A stretch of DNA of 41,892 nt from the IMG/VR virus record IMGVR_UViG_3300042301_004079, positions 1 through 41,892 of that record. One strand, written 5' to 3'. Origin of the DNA: a virus. The notes under the pieces are model-generated. The model was not told the DNA's origin, searched no databases, and saw nothing but the letters and a program-made list of their open reading frames with translations. The translations under genes were made by a program, and so were the position numbers. Below, piece after piece: positions 12,490-22,061 of this stretch (position 1 is the stretch's first letter; every line of letters starts with the position of its first letter).

Positions 12490-12831
12490 TTAACTTGCAC
12501 GCCAAAGTTTTAATTTTTCAATATCTTCATCACAAAGAAAAGGTTCTTCTCTCAATGAATATCCTGATAAAGAATTTACGTTTTTTTCGTAAAGTGCTTC
12601 ATGAAAAATGTTTGATAATTTTTTGTCTGCGACTGTAGAGCAATCATTGTGCGTATCATAAGCACCATTGCTGTCCATCAAAATAAACCCATTGTTTTTA
12701 CCAAAAAAATTAGAGCCATCAATAATTCTTTTGAAATTTTCAACAAGATAGTGGTAGGCGTAAGCTCTATTATTAAACGATTTTAGCACTTCTTTGTTTT
12801 CTTTTGAGTCTACAGCATAAAGTAAAAACAT
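12490..12831 (-). CDS. Hypothetical protein (113 aa)
   Basis: The start ATG 12831 is chosen because GGAG lies 9 bases upstream; a longer frame would begin upstream of the -10 of its own promoter. The protein starts MFLLYAVDSKENKEVLKSF and contains NNGFILMDSNGAYDTHNDCS. No family is recognised. It is the first gene after the promoter at 12887-12915. Confidence 0.65.
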   Translation of the reverse strand: MFLLYAVDSKENKEVLKSFNNRAYAYHYLVENFKRIIDGSNFFGKNNGFILMDSNGAYDTHNDCSTVADKKLSNIFHEALYEKNVNSLSGYSLREEPFLCDEDIEKLKLWRAS

Positions 12832-12886
12832 TGTAATAATCTCCGTTTTTTTGGGGGGAAGACCTTCTTCCCGCATCCATGTATAC

Positions 12887-12915
12887 ATCATACAACGTTG
12901 TACGTTCTACGTCAA
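12887..12915 (-). promoter_or_regulatory. Leftward promoter overlapping a palindromic operator
   Basis: On the minus strand TTGACG, 17-bp spacer, TATGAT. A perfect 12-bp palindrome TACAACGTTGTA (12891-12902) overlaps the -10 and spacer, so a dimeric regulator could occlude it. Confidence 0.8.
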
Positions 12916-12962
12916 TAGGTTACTTAACAATCTGTTACAATATCCATTAAATAAATGACCCA

Positions 12963-12991
12963 TTGACAAAAATAAACAAGCACGCAACAAT
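12963..12991 (+). promoter_or_regulatory. Candidate rightward (late) promoter
   Basis: TTGACA, 17-bp spacer, AACAAT. The -35 is perfect and the -10 matches 4 of 6. It is divergent from the leftward promoter and faces the packaging genes. The weak -10 suggests a need for activation. Confidence 0.5.
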
Positions 12992-13030
12992 TAAAGCAAG
13001 GGAATAGAGCCACTCTATGGAGGGTTCTAT

Positions 13031-13342
13031 GTGAAAGAAAAATTATTTACAACGGGTCAAGTGGCTAAAGCATTAAATGCTATAGCCCCCCAACTGACCA
13101 ATGACCACGTTCTGTATTACATTGAGCAAGGCATTATCAACGCACACGTTAGCCCTGTGAGGCTTAAACGTTCTGGTGGGTGGAATTGGGTGTCTAAAGA
13201 CGAAATAAAGCGGTTCTTAACCCACGAGCTATGTGTCGGGATAGACCAAGCGCGGCTTGTTTGGGAAGAATTAGCCAAGATTGAAGCAAGCCCCTTTCGT
13301 TCATCGCCAACCCGCAAAAAAATAAAGTCGCAAATAACCTAG
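13031..13342 (+). CDS. MerR/excisionase-like DNA-binding protein (103 aa)
   Basis: A 103-aa protein from GTG 13031 with GGAGG upstream. The N-terminus MKEKLFTTGQVAKALNAIAP, then YYIEQGIINAHVSPV, looks like the winged helix-turn-helix of MerR or excisionase-type proteins. SKDEIKRFL follows, as in many such proteins that bind DNA through a wing. The C-terminus is basic. As the first gene of the rightward operon it may regulate late genes, or recognise packaging DNA with the terminase; position alone cannot decide. Confidence 0.65.
   Translation: MKEKLFTTGQVAKALNAIAPQLTNDHVLYYIEQGIINAHVSPVRLKRSGGWNWVSKDEIKRFLTHELCVGIDQARLVWEELAKIEASPFRSSPTRKKIKSQIT
13323..13340 (+). repeat. 18-bp direct repeat, copy 1 (also at 23787-23804)
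   Basis: TAAAGTCGCAAATAACCT occurs perfectly here and at 23787-23804. Both copies lie at or just after a gene end and about 55-58 bases before the start of a packaging gene (terminase small subunit, portal). Weak similarity continues for some 25 bases downstream. Confidence 0.8.
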
Positions 13343-13395
13343 CAATCGATTAGCGTTGTGTTGCAAAGTTGGATAAGACACTTAGAGAGGTGGCC

Positions 13396-13791
13396 ATGTA
13401 CGAACCAGTCGATTTGCCTTGGGAAGAAATTAAGAACGAGTGGGTAAGAGGTGTAGCCCCTTCCGTTTTGGCTGAAAAATACGGCAATGGCTTGACGGCT
13501 CAAAAGGTCTCAAGCAAGGCTTATGCCCAAAAATGGGGGGAGCTTAAACAGGAAGCGGAAGCCCAAGCGGTGGAGGAGGCGGTAGAGTCTTTAAAAGCCT
13601 TGCGTCCTCTTGCTTTACAGGCTTGTCAAGTGGCTTTACAAAGATTTATAGCAAGTGAAAAAGGCAACCATGCGGTTGTTTGTATGGCGTTGAAATTGGT
13701 ACTGGCGGAAGAGGCAAGCACGCCTATCAATGTGAAAGAATATAAGCGGTTTATTGTGCTTGGTGGCAATGGGGGCGGTGTCAATGTTTAG
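13396..13791 (+). CDS. terS: Terminase small subunit
   Basis: A 131-aa protein directly before, and overlapping, the terminase large subunit. ATG 13396 with GAGAGGTGG upstream is preferred to an in-frame TTG at 13369. The N-terminus has a helix-turn-helix-like segment (EWVRGVAPSVLAEKYGNGLT) for pac-site recognition, followed by a long helical region as in ring-forming small terminases. Assignment rests on this pattern and on position. Confidence 0.75.
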   Translation: MYEPVDLPWEEIKNEWVRGVAPSVLAEKYGNGLTAQKVSSKAYAQKWGELKQEAEAQAVEEAVESLKALRPLALQACQVALQRFIASEKGNHAVVCMALKLVLAEEASTPINVKEYKRFIVLGGNGGGVNV

Positions 13792-15223
13792 CCCTGAAGA
13801 AGTTAAAATCGAGCTACTACCAAGCCAAGAGGCGTTCTTCAATGTGGACGATGACGTTCAGTTGGATTTTTGCATTTACCAAGGGGGCTTTGGAAGCGGT
13901 AAAACGTGGGCTGGTAGCCTATTAGGGCTTTGTTACATTCAGAAATACGCCCAACGCGCTAGGGGATTGGTGGGCTTGGTTTGTGCTAAAACGATGCCAC
14001 TGCTTGAAAACACCACACTAGACCAGTACTTACGCCATATTGACGATATGGGCTTGCAAGCGGGGGTGGATTATAAGCTCAACCGCTCAAAGTACTACAT
14101 CACTTTCATGTGCTGGAACAACTTCACCCTGCTTTTCAAGTCGTTAGATGACCCGAACAAGGTTCGCTCGTTGAACCTCTGTTTCATTGAGGTAGAGGAA
14201 GCGTCAATGATTGACGAGTCCACGTTTTTAGAGCTGTGCGGTCGCCTTCGGTCTAACGTGCCACGGCTTCGGTTTATTGCTCATACAAACCCACAGCCAA
14301 CTAAGGGCTGGATTTACAAGCATTTTGCCAAGGGTGAAAAGAAAACAGAAACCTCACCCAATGGGGATGTATCAGTGACTGCTTACCGTCGGGTGATTGC
14401 CCCAACGATTGAAAACAAGCACTTACCCGCTCACTACTTAGCAAACATGAAAGATAAATTTAGCGAGGCACTGTACCGCATGAACGTATTAGGGGAAGAT
14501 GTCGATTTTACCGAGGGGCTAGTCGTCCAAGGGTGGGGGCATTCCAACATTTCAACCCGTGAATTTACGCCTGAACTGCCATTGTGGCTAACTTGCGATT
14601 TCAACGTTGACCCGATGTGCTGGATGATTGCCCAATACTGGTCGGATGGGGAGCTTCACTTCATCGATGAGCTTTGTTTGCCGAATATCACCACGTCTCA
14701 AGCGTCGGAAGAGTTCTGCCGTCGGTATGAAGCCCATAAAAACATCCCGATTCTGCTTTGTGGCGATGCCACTGGTCGGGCGAATGACTCAACCGCACGC
14801 AACCGCAGTACCAACGATTGGACGATTCTACAGAATACGCTATCGGCGAATGGGTTTCATCGGGTGGAAAAGTGCGTTAGTGCATCAAACCCTGCGGTTA
14901 GAGACCGCATCAACGCCTTTAACTCTGCCGTGTGCAACGGCTTAGGCGTTCGCAGGGTGTTTGCTTCTCCAAAATGCAAGCGGTTGATTTGGAACATGGA
15001 AAACCTCAAGTACATTCAAGGCACTAGCGAAATACTCATGCCTTCAAGGGCGGAGATTGAAAGGGATACCACCGATACCATCAAGTACACCGAACACCCC
15101 TTTGCGGCCGCTGGGTACTTGGTAACTAAGTTAATGCCAATCAAGAAAGAATTTACACCAAAGAACAAAGTGAGAGTTGGCGACGTGCCATTTCGTGGAG
15201 GTATAAACAATGGGATTATTTAG
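13784..15223 (+). CDS. terL: Terminase large subunit (packaging ATPase/nuclease)
   Basis: A 479-aa DNA packaging motor. The ATPase Walker A is GGFGSGKTW near residue 39, followed by a Walker B-like FIEVEEASM and the coupling motif IAHTNP. The nuclease half carries the acidic residues of the RNase H fold: CDFNVDP and CGDATGRANDS, then a distal DTIKYTEHPFA. It cuts concatemeric DNA and drives it into the head through the portal. ATG 13784 overlaps the small subunit stop. The absence of a cos-like site in view and the permuted ends fit headful packaging. Confidence 0.93.
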   Translation: MFSPEEVKIELLPSQEAFFNVDDDVQLDFCIYQGGFGSGKTWAGSLLGLCYIQKYAQRARGLVGLVCAKTMPLLENTTLDQYLRHIDDMGLQAGVDYKLNRSKYYITFMCWNNFTLLFKSLDDPNKVRSLNLCFIEVEEASMIDESTFLELCGRLRSNVPRLRFIAHTNPQPTKGWIYKHFAKGEKKTETSPNGDVSVTAYRRVIAPTIENKHLPAHYLANMKDKFSEALYRMNVLGEDVDFTEGLVVQGWGHSNISTREFTPELPLWLTCDFNVDPMCWMIAQYWSDGELHFIDELCLPNITTSQASEEFCRRYEAHKNIPILLCGDATGRANDSTARNRSTNDWTILQNTLSANGFHRVEKCVSASNPAVRDRINAFNSAVCNGLGVRRVFASPKCKRLIWNMENLKYIQGTSEILMPSRAEIERDTTDTIKYTEHPFAAAGYLVTKLMPIKKEFTPKNKVRVGDVPFRGGINNGII

Positions 15224-15887
15224 CTGGTTAGGGCAAGGGAAGAAGAATAAGGGGGTTTCAAACGCTCTGCAACCCACTAACGTATCAATAGGCGATTTTG
15301 GGAGCATCACGGGCGACCGTAATAACATGAGGCTGAACCCAAACGATAGCTTTTTGACTAGAACAAGCCGTGAGACTGCGGATAACAAGATGGGTAACTT
15401 GCTTAGTGGGTTTAACACCGATTTTAGCCCTGAATCCACTTTTAATAATCCGATGTACCAAGCCTTGAATGATTATGGTCAAAAGCGGTTAAGGCAAGAT
15501 TACTCAAGCGATTACCGAAAAATGAGTGATGACCTAAACGCTACTGGGCAATTAGGTAGTAGCTATGATGCGTTAATGCGTAAAAACATGGATTACAACT
15601 ATGGCAAGCGTGCGGATGACGTGAACGCCCAAGCCCAACAGATGGGGTTTGACTTCAACACCTCCAACCAACAAAACCAAATGGCGATGTTGCAAGCATT
15701 GCAAGGATGGAAGGGTAATAGCATCAATCAATCGCTAGTACCGTTGCAGTTAGGGCTACAGGCTAGTGGGTTAGGTAGTGGGCTGGCATCACAAAACGCT
15801 AATTATTTAGGAAGCATTCCTACTTTTGGCGAAAGTTTAGATAAAAGCATCGATAATGCTATAAGTGCTTTAGGAAAGATTAAATAA
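15210..15887 (+). CDS. Putative internal virion/ejection protein (225 aa)
   Basis: A 225-aa protein rich in Asn, Gln, Ser and Gly, starting MGLFSWLGQGKKNKG and overlapping the terminase end. The central part (about 70-150) has a YGQKRLRQDYSSDYRKMSD helix and QNQMAMLQALQ repeats. Similar Asn/Gln-rich small proteins precede lytic transglycosylase ejection proteins in other podoviruses; a role in the head core or ejected DNA conduit is an inference from position. Confidence 0.6.
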   Translation: MGLFSWLGQGKKNKGVSNALQPTNVSIGDFGSITGDRNNMRLNPNDSFLTRTSRETADNKMGNLLSGFNTDFSPESTFNNPMYQALNDYGQKRLRQDYSSDYRKMSDDLNATGQLGSSYDALMRKNMDYNYGKRADDVNAQAQQMGFDFNTSNQQNQMAMLQALQGWKGNSINQSLVPLQLGLQASGLGSGLASQNANYLGSIPTFGESLDKSIDNAISALGKIK

Positions 15888-15888
15888 A

Positions 15889-17649
15889 ATGAGAAACCAA
15901 GCAAGATTAAACCCACAATTAACACTTGAAGAAAACCAAGCATTGGCACAAAAAGCTTATGATGATGAGCTTGGGAGAGTTGATAATTCATTCATGGCAA
16001 AACACCCAGTTTTAGCTGGAATAGGTGCAGGTTTATTAACAAGCGGTGCTGGTTCTGCACTGCCTTCGCAATACGTCAATTCAAAAAGAGAGAAAGCCGA
16101 AAACGACTATTTCGCTAACTTAGACCGTGCAAACCTGTTGAATGAGCGTCGGATGGCTAACCAAAACCAAAACCTTTGGAATGGTATCGGCGGACAGGGG
16201 ATTTACTCGCCTGAACAGTTTGATGCCCTTTCTAATCGGGACGCGTCCAACTACAACCAAGGTGTGCGAAACTTAAAACAAGGCATGAACGACGGCACTG
16301 GGTTAATGAACTACGGTGCTAAGGGTGCAAATATCGGGCAACCCTTCAACGGTGGATTTACAGGGCAAGGGATGACACTAACGCCCCGACAAGCAGTTCC
16401 ACAATCGCCACAAGGCAGTGTTCCACCAACAGCGAAGCCTTCAACACGAGCTGGTGGCGGTTATGGTTCAATCGTAAACAAAGCATCGCAACTTTATGGC
16501 ATTGACCCTGCGTTGCTTCATGCCGTAATTAAGCAAGAAAGTGGAGGTAACCCAAAAGCTAAAAGCCCTGTTGGTGCTATGGGCATGATGCAGTTAATGC
16601 CTGCTACGGCTAAGGCTTTGGGGGTTAAAGACCCATTAGACCCTGAACAAAACATCATGGGCGGGGCTAAATACTTAGCCCAACAATTAAAAACCTTTGG
16701 TGGCAATGTGTCTTTGGCTTTGGCGGCTTACAATGCTGGCCCGGGTGCGGTTCAGAAATACAAAGGCGTTCCCCCTTACAAAGAAACACAAGGGTATGTA
16801 AAGAAAATATTGGCTAACATGGGTAAAGGTGGTGTTGTTTCACAAGTTGGACAAGCAACAGCCACTCCTCAATCTGACCCTGCAATATCGGTTCAGCCTC
16901 AACAGGCAGATGGTCGGCTTGCTCAAATACCCATTCCTGCGATTGGTAACACTGATATCACAGGCGGTAAACAGTTTGTAAGCCCTGAAGTTGGCAAGAT
17001 GCTATTAAACCAGTACAACAATGGCGTCGGTGCTGGGCGTGAAAACTGGGGTGTGTTGCAGTCTTTGCCTGCAGAACTTGCTGGCAAGCGTGCATCCACG
17101 GCTAATACGTTAATGAATACTGCTCTTGCTCCGAAAGAGATGCAGTTAAGGGCGGAAGAACAAGCAAGAAACAATCAGTACCGCTATGATGCTTTAGGGC
17201 AACAGGCTGGGCAATTCAACCAAACGATAGGCATTAAACAGCAAGAAGCGGTTGCTCAAGCCCAACAAGAGCAACGAAAACAGCAACAGAAGCAAGTAGA
17301 ACAAGCTCGGGATAGTGCAAGTAAAGAGCTTGACTACATCACCAAGGTAACTTCAGACCCTAAAAAGTACGGTGTTACACAAGAGCAAGTTCAAGCAATG
17401 CAGGCTAGGGCTGGGCAATTACAAGGGTTTCTTTGGGGTGGTCAAGGTGGTAGCTCAACACCAGCTCAACAAAGCGTATTGGATGCCTTGATTGCCACAC
17501 AACAACAGCCTACAAAGCCTGTTTATCTTAATCAGTCTAAATTTGTTTCTCCGTTAAATGCGTTAATGGGCAGTGGTGGATTCCCTCCGGAAAACAATAA
17601 AAGCATTATTGGTAGCGATGGAAAACCGTTAAAATGGGGCAATAGGTAA
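15889..17649 (+). CDS. Ejection protein with lytic transglycosylase (SLT) domain
   Basis: A 586-aa protein. A glycine-rich hydrophobic segment lies near residues 38-58 (VLAGIGAGLLTSGAG). Residues about 190-310 are a soluble lytic transglycosylase domain: YGIDPALLHAVIKQESGG with the catalytic Glu, MGMMQLMPATAKALGV, and SLALAAYNAGPGAV. Such domains cut glycan strands so the phage conduit can cross the wall during infection. The C-terminal part is a Gln-rich coiled coil (QAQQEQRKQQQKQVEQARD). Genes are spaced by 1 base on each side, so it is co-translated with its neighbours. Confidence 0.88.
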   Translation: MRNQARLNPQLTLEENQALAQKAYDDELGRVDNSFMAKHPVLAGIGAGLLTSGAGSALPSQYVNSKREKAENDYFANLDRANLLNERRMANQNQNLWNGIGGQGIYSPEQFDALSNRDASNYNQGVRNLKQGMNDGTGLMNYGAKGANIGQPFNGGFTGQGMTLTPRQAVPQSPQGSVPPTAKPSTRAGGGYGSIVNKASQLYGIDPALLHAVIKQESGGNPKAKSPVGAMGMMQLMPATAKALGVKDPLDPEQNIMGGAKYLAQQLKTFGGNVSLALAAYNAGPGAVQKYKGVPPYKETQGYVKKILANMGKGGVVSQVGQATATPQSDPAISVQPQQADGRLAQIPIPAIGNTDITGGKQFVSPEVGKMLLNQYNNGVGAGRENWGVLQSLPAELAGKRASTANTLMNTALAPKEMQLRAEEQARNNQYRYDALGQQAGQFNQTIGIKQQEAVAQAQQEQRKQQQKQVEQARDSASKELDYITKVTSDPKKYGVTQEQVQAMQARAGQLQGFLWGGQGGSSTPAQQSVLDALIATQQQPTKPVYLNQSKFVSPLNALMGSGGFPPENNKSIIGSDGKPLKWGNR

Positions 17650-20600
17650 TGACAAATAAAATTCTACAGCTTGCCCCACAATTGGCGAAGGCTGGTTACG
17701 CATCATTAAGCCAAACCGATAAATACGGAGTGTTGCAACAGTTAGACCCTTCATTTGGTAGCCTTGGGTATAAAGCCCAAGGTGAGCTAATGAAATCACT
17801 TGATAATCGGGAAGATATGAAGCTCGCCCGTGGCGATTGGGGGGCTACACTTGGTAACAGTTTCATTCAATCAGCTACTGGCGGCATTGTTGATACCAAT
17901 GAGGGGAACAATGAGGGAGCTTCTCTTGCTGGGCAAGTAGGCGGTGCTTTTGCAGGCACTGGGGCTGGCGTTGGCATTGGTGCTTTGGCTGGGCTTCCTT
18001 TTGGTCCCGCTGGTGTGGCACTGGGTGCAACGATTGGAGGCTCTGTTTTTGGTGGTGCTAACGCCTTTGGTAACACCCTTCGCAATTATGAAGACCAAGG
18101 CAAGCCGATAGATGGTAGGGCTTATGCGGATGCGACTCTTCAAGGTGGGTTATCAGCTATTCCTGTATTGGGTAAGGCTGGTTCATTTGCCAGCAAACTA
18201 GCCCCTGCGTTGGCTGGGCGGATTGCTGAAAGCGGTTTCGGTCGGCTAGCTCAAACTGGCTTAGGGCGATTAGCTGGTACGGCGTTATTGGAAGGTGGCG
18301 AAAACGCACTAGGCGAACTGGGAAGCCAAGCGATACAGGGACAAGGGTTTGATACAGGCAACATCCTAAAGGCTGGGGCTATTGGTGCTGGGGTGGGTGC
18401 TGGTTTGCACGTTGGCACGCAAGGCGTATCCGCCGTAAGTAAAGGCATTTGGCAAGCAACCAACGGTAAACAGATGATGGAAAATGCTCCAATGCCACCG
18501 ATGATGTCTGGTAATTTATCGTCGGCTAAAATCACAATGCCTAACGGTCAAGAGATTACCCAAGGGCAACTAAGGGGTATGAAGGGGAGCTTTACGGATA
18601 CTCAAGCGTTTGACCCTGAAGTACGGATGCAGAAAAGACAAGCTACCATCCAAAACGCATTAGAACAATGGGATGAGTTACGCAAGGTAGGGCGTGAAGA
18701 TTTTGTCGATAATGAGATTAACGGCTACAAAAAAGCCTTGTTTGAAAATAGGGAGTTATTAATCGGTGCGGAAAAAACCGACTTCAATAGCCCTCAAGAA
18801 AAAGCGAATTATATCAAGCAACGGGATTCAATCCAAACGCTTAACACTGCCATTAACGAGTGGCAAGCTAAGAAGCAACAAGAAGTAGAGGCTACCAAGC
18901 AACAAGAAGCCCTTGTAAAGGCTCAAGAAAAGCAACAGGCAGAACTTGAAAAACAACAACAGCAACAGGAAACACTGGCACAAAAGCAACAACAAGACCA
19001 ATTAGCCAAGCAAGAAGCCTACAATAAGAAACTAACCACACTAACAGACCCTGAAGCGTCATTTGATGTATTGAAAAGCCACTTAGACAAGGGGCATTCA
19101 ACCGCATTGAATACCAAAATTAGCGTCATGCGTGGGCGGTATAACAAGCTAATGAAATCCGTTGTTGATGGTACGGCGGATGATTTGGACGTTAAAGAGG
19201 CAAGCAACCTTGAGAATCTCCTAAACAAGTTTGACGAACACAAAGCCACCTTGAAGCCCCAAAAGCAAGGCAAGGGCGTTAATGTACTAGATAACCAAGG
19301 GAAGCAACAGAAGCTACCAACGGCGGTATCAGAGGTAGAAATTGACAATACCGCTAAAACGGTTAAAGGTGGAGAGTCTCAAGCCTACGATGCCGATGGT
19401 AAAGCCTACGATTTCAATCATCACTTAGTGGAAGCGAAAGACCTTATCACTAGCAACAATGAAGATTTCACGCCTAACGAGGCGTATCCGCAAGAACTAC
19501 AACCACGAGACCGTGGGCGGAAGTCGGGACAAAAGCAAGTTGAGAAGATGGCAGAAGGGTTAATCCCTGCTAAATTGATGGATAGCCCCGATGTTGCCAA
19601 TGGTTCACCGATTGTGGGTAAAGATTTGGTGGTTGAAAGTGGCAACGGTCGGACAATGGCACTGCGTAAAGCTTACAAAAACCATCCTGATAAAGCGGAA
19701 GCCTACCGTAAACACCTGAAAGACAACGCTGAAAAGCTAGGGTTAGACCCTGCTAAGATTGACGCAATGGAAAATCCTGTATTGGTTCGGGTGCGTAACA
19801 CGCCTGTAGACCGTGCGGAGTTTGGGCGGAAAGCCAATGAGTCTAGCCTTCAACAATTAAGCCCCATTGAACAAGCGAAAACTGACGCTAAAAAATTAGA
19901 TAATGACGTGTTAGACAGCTTGAACCCGAAAGAGTCGGGCGATCTGAATGATGAGTTTATTATCGATTATGTTCAAAATATCGTACCCGAAAACGAACGT
20001 AGCACGATGGTAACGCCCGAAGGCAACATCACGGCTACTGGCTTGCGTCGTATTGAGAATGCCCTAGTTACCAAAGCCTTTGGTGATAATGAGGGGGCTA
20101 GTGCTATTAGCAATATGCTTGATAGTGCGGAAGAATCCAATAAGAATATCGGGAAAGCATTAGTGAACGTCGCTAGCACGGTTGTAAAAACCGAGCAAGA
20201 GATGCAAGCAGGTACTAGAAAGCCGTTAGCCATATCGGATGATATCGGCGTGGCGGTGGCTAAGTACCTTGAGATTAAAAAGCAGGGTGGCAAGGTAGAC
20301 GATTATCACGCCCAAGGTAAACTGATTGATGACGGCTTAACCCGTACTCAAAACGATTTACTGCAAGTGGTAGATGCGTATTCACGCCAACCCCGCAAGC
20401 TAGAGGGCTTCATTAAAGACTACTACGCCAAGGTAGATGAGATAGGCGACCCACGGCAACAGCGGTTATTTGCCGTTGAAGACCAAACACCCGCACAAAT
20501 TATTGAAGGCTTGGCGAAAAAAGACGGTATGGCACTGCGTGAAATTGGGGAGGATGTGCCTTACAGGCGTGAAGCAGAAGCAGTAGAGGAAGCCCCAGCC

Positions 20601-22058
20601 GAAAAATCACAGGTTGGAGATTTTGAAAAATGGTTTGGCAACAGTAAGGCAGTTGATGAAAACGGTAAACCTTTAGCTCTTTATCATGGAAGTCCACATG
20701 ATTTTAAAAACTTTGATAAGAAAAAGATAGGAAGCTCTACTGACCCAGGTATTCGTGGAAAGGGCTTTTATTTTACTCCAAATTTAAAAACAGCACAGGC
20801 TTACGCAAAAGGAGAAACAGGAGTTATTAAAAAAGTTTTCCTAAAAATGGACAATCCTATAGACCTGCTTTCTTTTAAGAACAAAGAAGCTCTCGCAGAA
20901 CACTTAGGTTTTGATGCTAGTTTATTGAATGAAAGAGTCGACAAACTTCCATCGGGAGATTACAGAAGTATTTCTGTTAAGCCAACTTTTACAGGTTCGT
21001 TTACTTCAGCAATAAAAGAAAAAGGTTATGACAGTATAATACACGGCACTGAATACACTGTTTTTGAACCGAGTCAAATAAAAGAACAGTTAGCTACCCC
21101 AACTACCAAGGAAAGCTTGACCGTTGAACCCAAGAAAACCAAAGCCAAAAAAGCCGAGGAACTAGGGGTTAAACAGGATGTTGTAACCACGGTAGACGAT
21201 ACGGCTAGACGGTACAAGGATGCTAGTTTTGCAGATGGGCGGTACAAAGACCAAACATTGCAGAAAACACGCCCACGCAATCCTGATGACCCTACCCAGT
21301 TAGCCGATGGTACTTACCGCACATTAGACGAGCTAACCAAGCACGACAAAGCCAAGCTAACCGAGGCTATCGTCAATAGTGGGCATCCTGAAAAGCAAGC
21401 CAAGGCGATATTAAACACCCTGAACAAAGCAGCACAAGATGGTAAGCGAGTCGTACTGAATGAAGGCTACAACCCTAAATCGGGCTACAAACGTTCAGAC
21501 GTAGCGGAAGAGCTGGTAAGCGTACTTGGGTTTAAAATCAGCAATGATAAGTATTACAACGGCGATTTAATTAAGACGATGGGTAAGCCAAAGAAAAATG
21601 GCGAGGTTAGTATCACAATGGAAGACGGCACAAAGCATAGCGTGCTTGATTCGGATATTGTGAAAAAACCGCAGATACTCATTCAGACCAACAATGAAAA
21701 CACGCAATTTAGCACACGGCGGTTAGACAAAATAAGCCCTGCAATGGAAGTAACCAACTTTGACAACTTCAACGGTGCTTATGCCAGTGCGTACAACGAT
21801 AAGCCGTTACCATTTAGCCAAAGTAACGCTTTAGTCGACTTTGTAACAGCTCCGTTGCTAAAAGCCAACCCTTCAAGTAAAATAGTATCATACCCTAGAG
21901 AGGTTGTAACCCAATCTACAGGACGGTTGCAGGAGCTTTGCAAGTCTTGCACGGATGATACAATTGTACCAAACAACGTACTTCATGAAGCATTAGGACA
22001 AATAGAAATTGAACACCCTCCTCTTTACGAGGCAATCAGCAAAGCGTTAGGATGCTAA
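17649..22058 (+). CDS. Giant polyvalent ejection protein with ParB-like and ADP-ribosyltransferase domains
   Basis: A 1469-aa protein, probably injected with the DNA. Order by eye: glycine-zipper hydrophobic segments (about 94-142, VGGAFAGTGAGVGIGALAG); a Gln/Glu coiled coil (about 400-460); a DdrB/ParB-like domain of polyvalent proteins (about 575-765; QPRDRGRKSGQKQ, VESGNGRTMALRKAY); and an ART-PolyVal ADP-ribosyltransferase (about 989-1145; WFGNSKAVDENGKPLALYHG, GKGFYFTP, TVFEPSQIKEQL). A C-terminal region of about 320 residues is unrecognised. Such polyvalent proteins are known to carry effectors against host functions at entry. The ART part of the gene is visibly richer in A+T than its flanks, which suggests a swapped-in module. 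The gene lies between the SLT protein and another internal protein. Confidence 0.82.
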   Translation: MTNKILQLAPQLAKAGYASLSQTDKYGVLQQLDPSFGSLGYKAQGELMKSLDNREDMKLARGDWGATLGNSFIQSATGGIVDTNEGNNEGASLAGQVGGAFAGTGAGVGIGALAGLPFGPAGVALGATIGGSVFGGANAFGNTLRNYEDQGKPIDGRAYADATLQGGLSAIPVLGKAGSFASKLAPALAGRIAESGFGRLAQTGLGRLAGTALLEGGENALGELGSQAIQGQGFDTGNILKAGAIGAGVGAGLHVGTQGVSAVSKGIWQATNGKQMMENAPMPPMMSGNLSSAKITMPNGQEITQGQLRGMKGSFTDTQAFDPEVRMQKRQATIQNALEQWDELRKVGREDFVDNEINGYKKALFENRELLIGAEKTDFNSPQEKANYIKQRDSIQTLNTAINEWQAKKQQEVEATKQQEALVKAQEKQQAELEKQQQQQETLAQKQQQDQLAKQEAYNKKLTTLTDPEASFDVLKSHLDKGHSTALNTKISVMRGRYNKLMKSVVDGTADDLDVKEASNLENLLNKFDEHKATLKPQKQGKGVNVLDNQGKQQKLPTAVSEVEIDNTAKTVKGGESQAYDADGKAYDFNHHLVEAKDLITSNNEDFTPNEAYPQELQPRDRGRKSGQKQVEKMAEGLIPAKLMDSPDVANGSPIVGKDLVVESGNGRTMALRKAYKNHPDKAEAYRKHLKDNAEKLGLDPAKIDAMENPVLVRVRNTPVDRAEFGRKANESSLQQLSPIEQAKTDAKKLDNDVLDSLNPKESGDLNDEFIIDYVQNIVPENERSTMVTPEGNITATGLRRIENALVTKAFGDNEGASAISNMLDSAEESNKNIGKALVNVASTVVKTEQEMQAGTRKPLAISDDIGVAVAKYLEIKKQGGKVDDYHAQGKLIDDGLTRTQNDLLQVVDAYSRQPRKLEGFIKDYYAKVDEIGDPRQQRLFAVEDQTPAQIIEGLAKKDGMALREIGEDVPYRREAEAVEEAPAEKSQVGDFEKWFGNSKAVDENGKPLALYHGSPHDFKNFDKKKIGSSTDPGIRGKGFYFTPNLKTAQAYAKGETGVIKKVFLKMDNPIDLLSFKNKEALAEHLGFDASLLNERVDKLPSGDYRSISVKPTFTGSFTSAIKEKGYDSIIHGTEYTVFEPSQIKEQLATPTTKESLTVEPKKTKAKKAEELGVKQDVVTTVDDTARRYKDASFADGRYKDQTLQKTRPRNPDDPTQLADGTYRTLDELTKHDKAKLTEAIVNSGHPEKQAKAILNTLNKAAQDGKRVVLNEGYNPKSGYKRSDVAEELVSVLGFKISNDKYYNGDLIKTMGKPKKNGEVSITMEDGTKHSVLDSDIVKKPQILIQTNNENTQFSTRRLDKISPAMEVTNFDNFNGAYASAYNDKPLPFSQSNALVDFVTAPLLKANPSSKIVSYPREVVTQSTGRLQELCKSCTDDTIVPNNVLHEALGQIEIEHPPLYEAISKALGC

Positions 22059-22061
22059 ACC

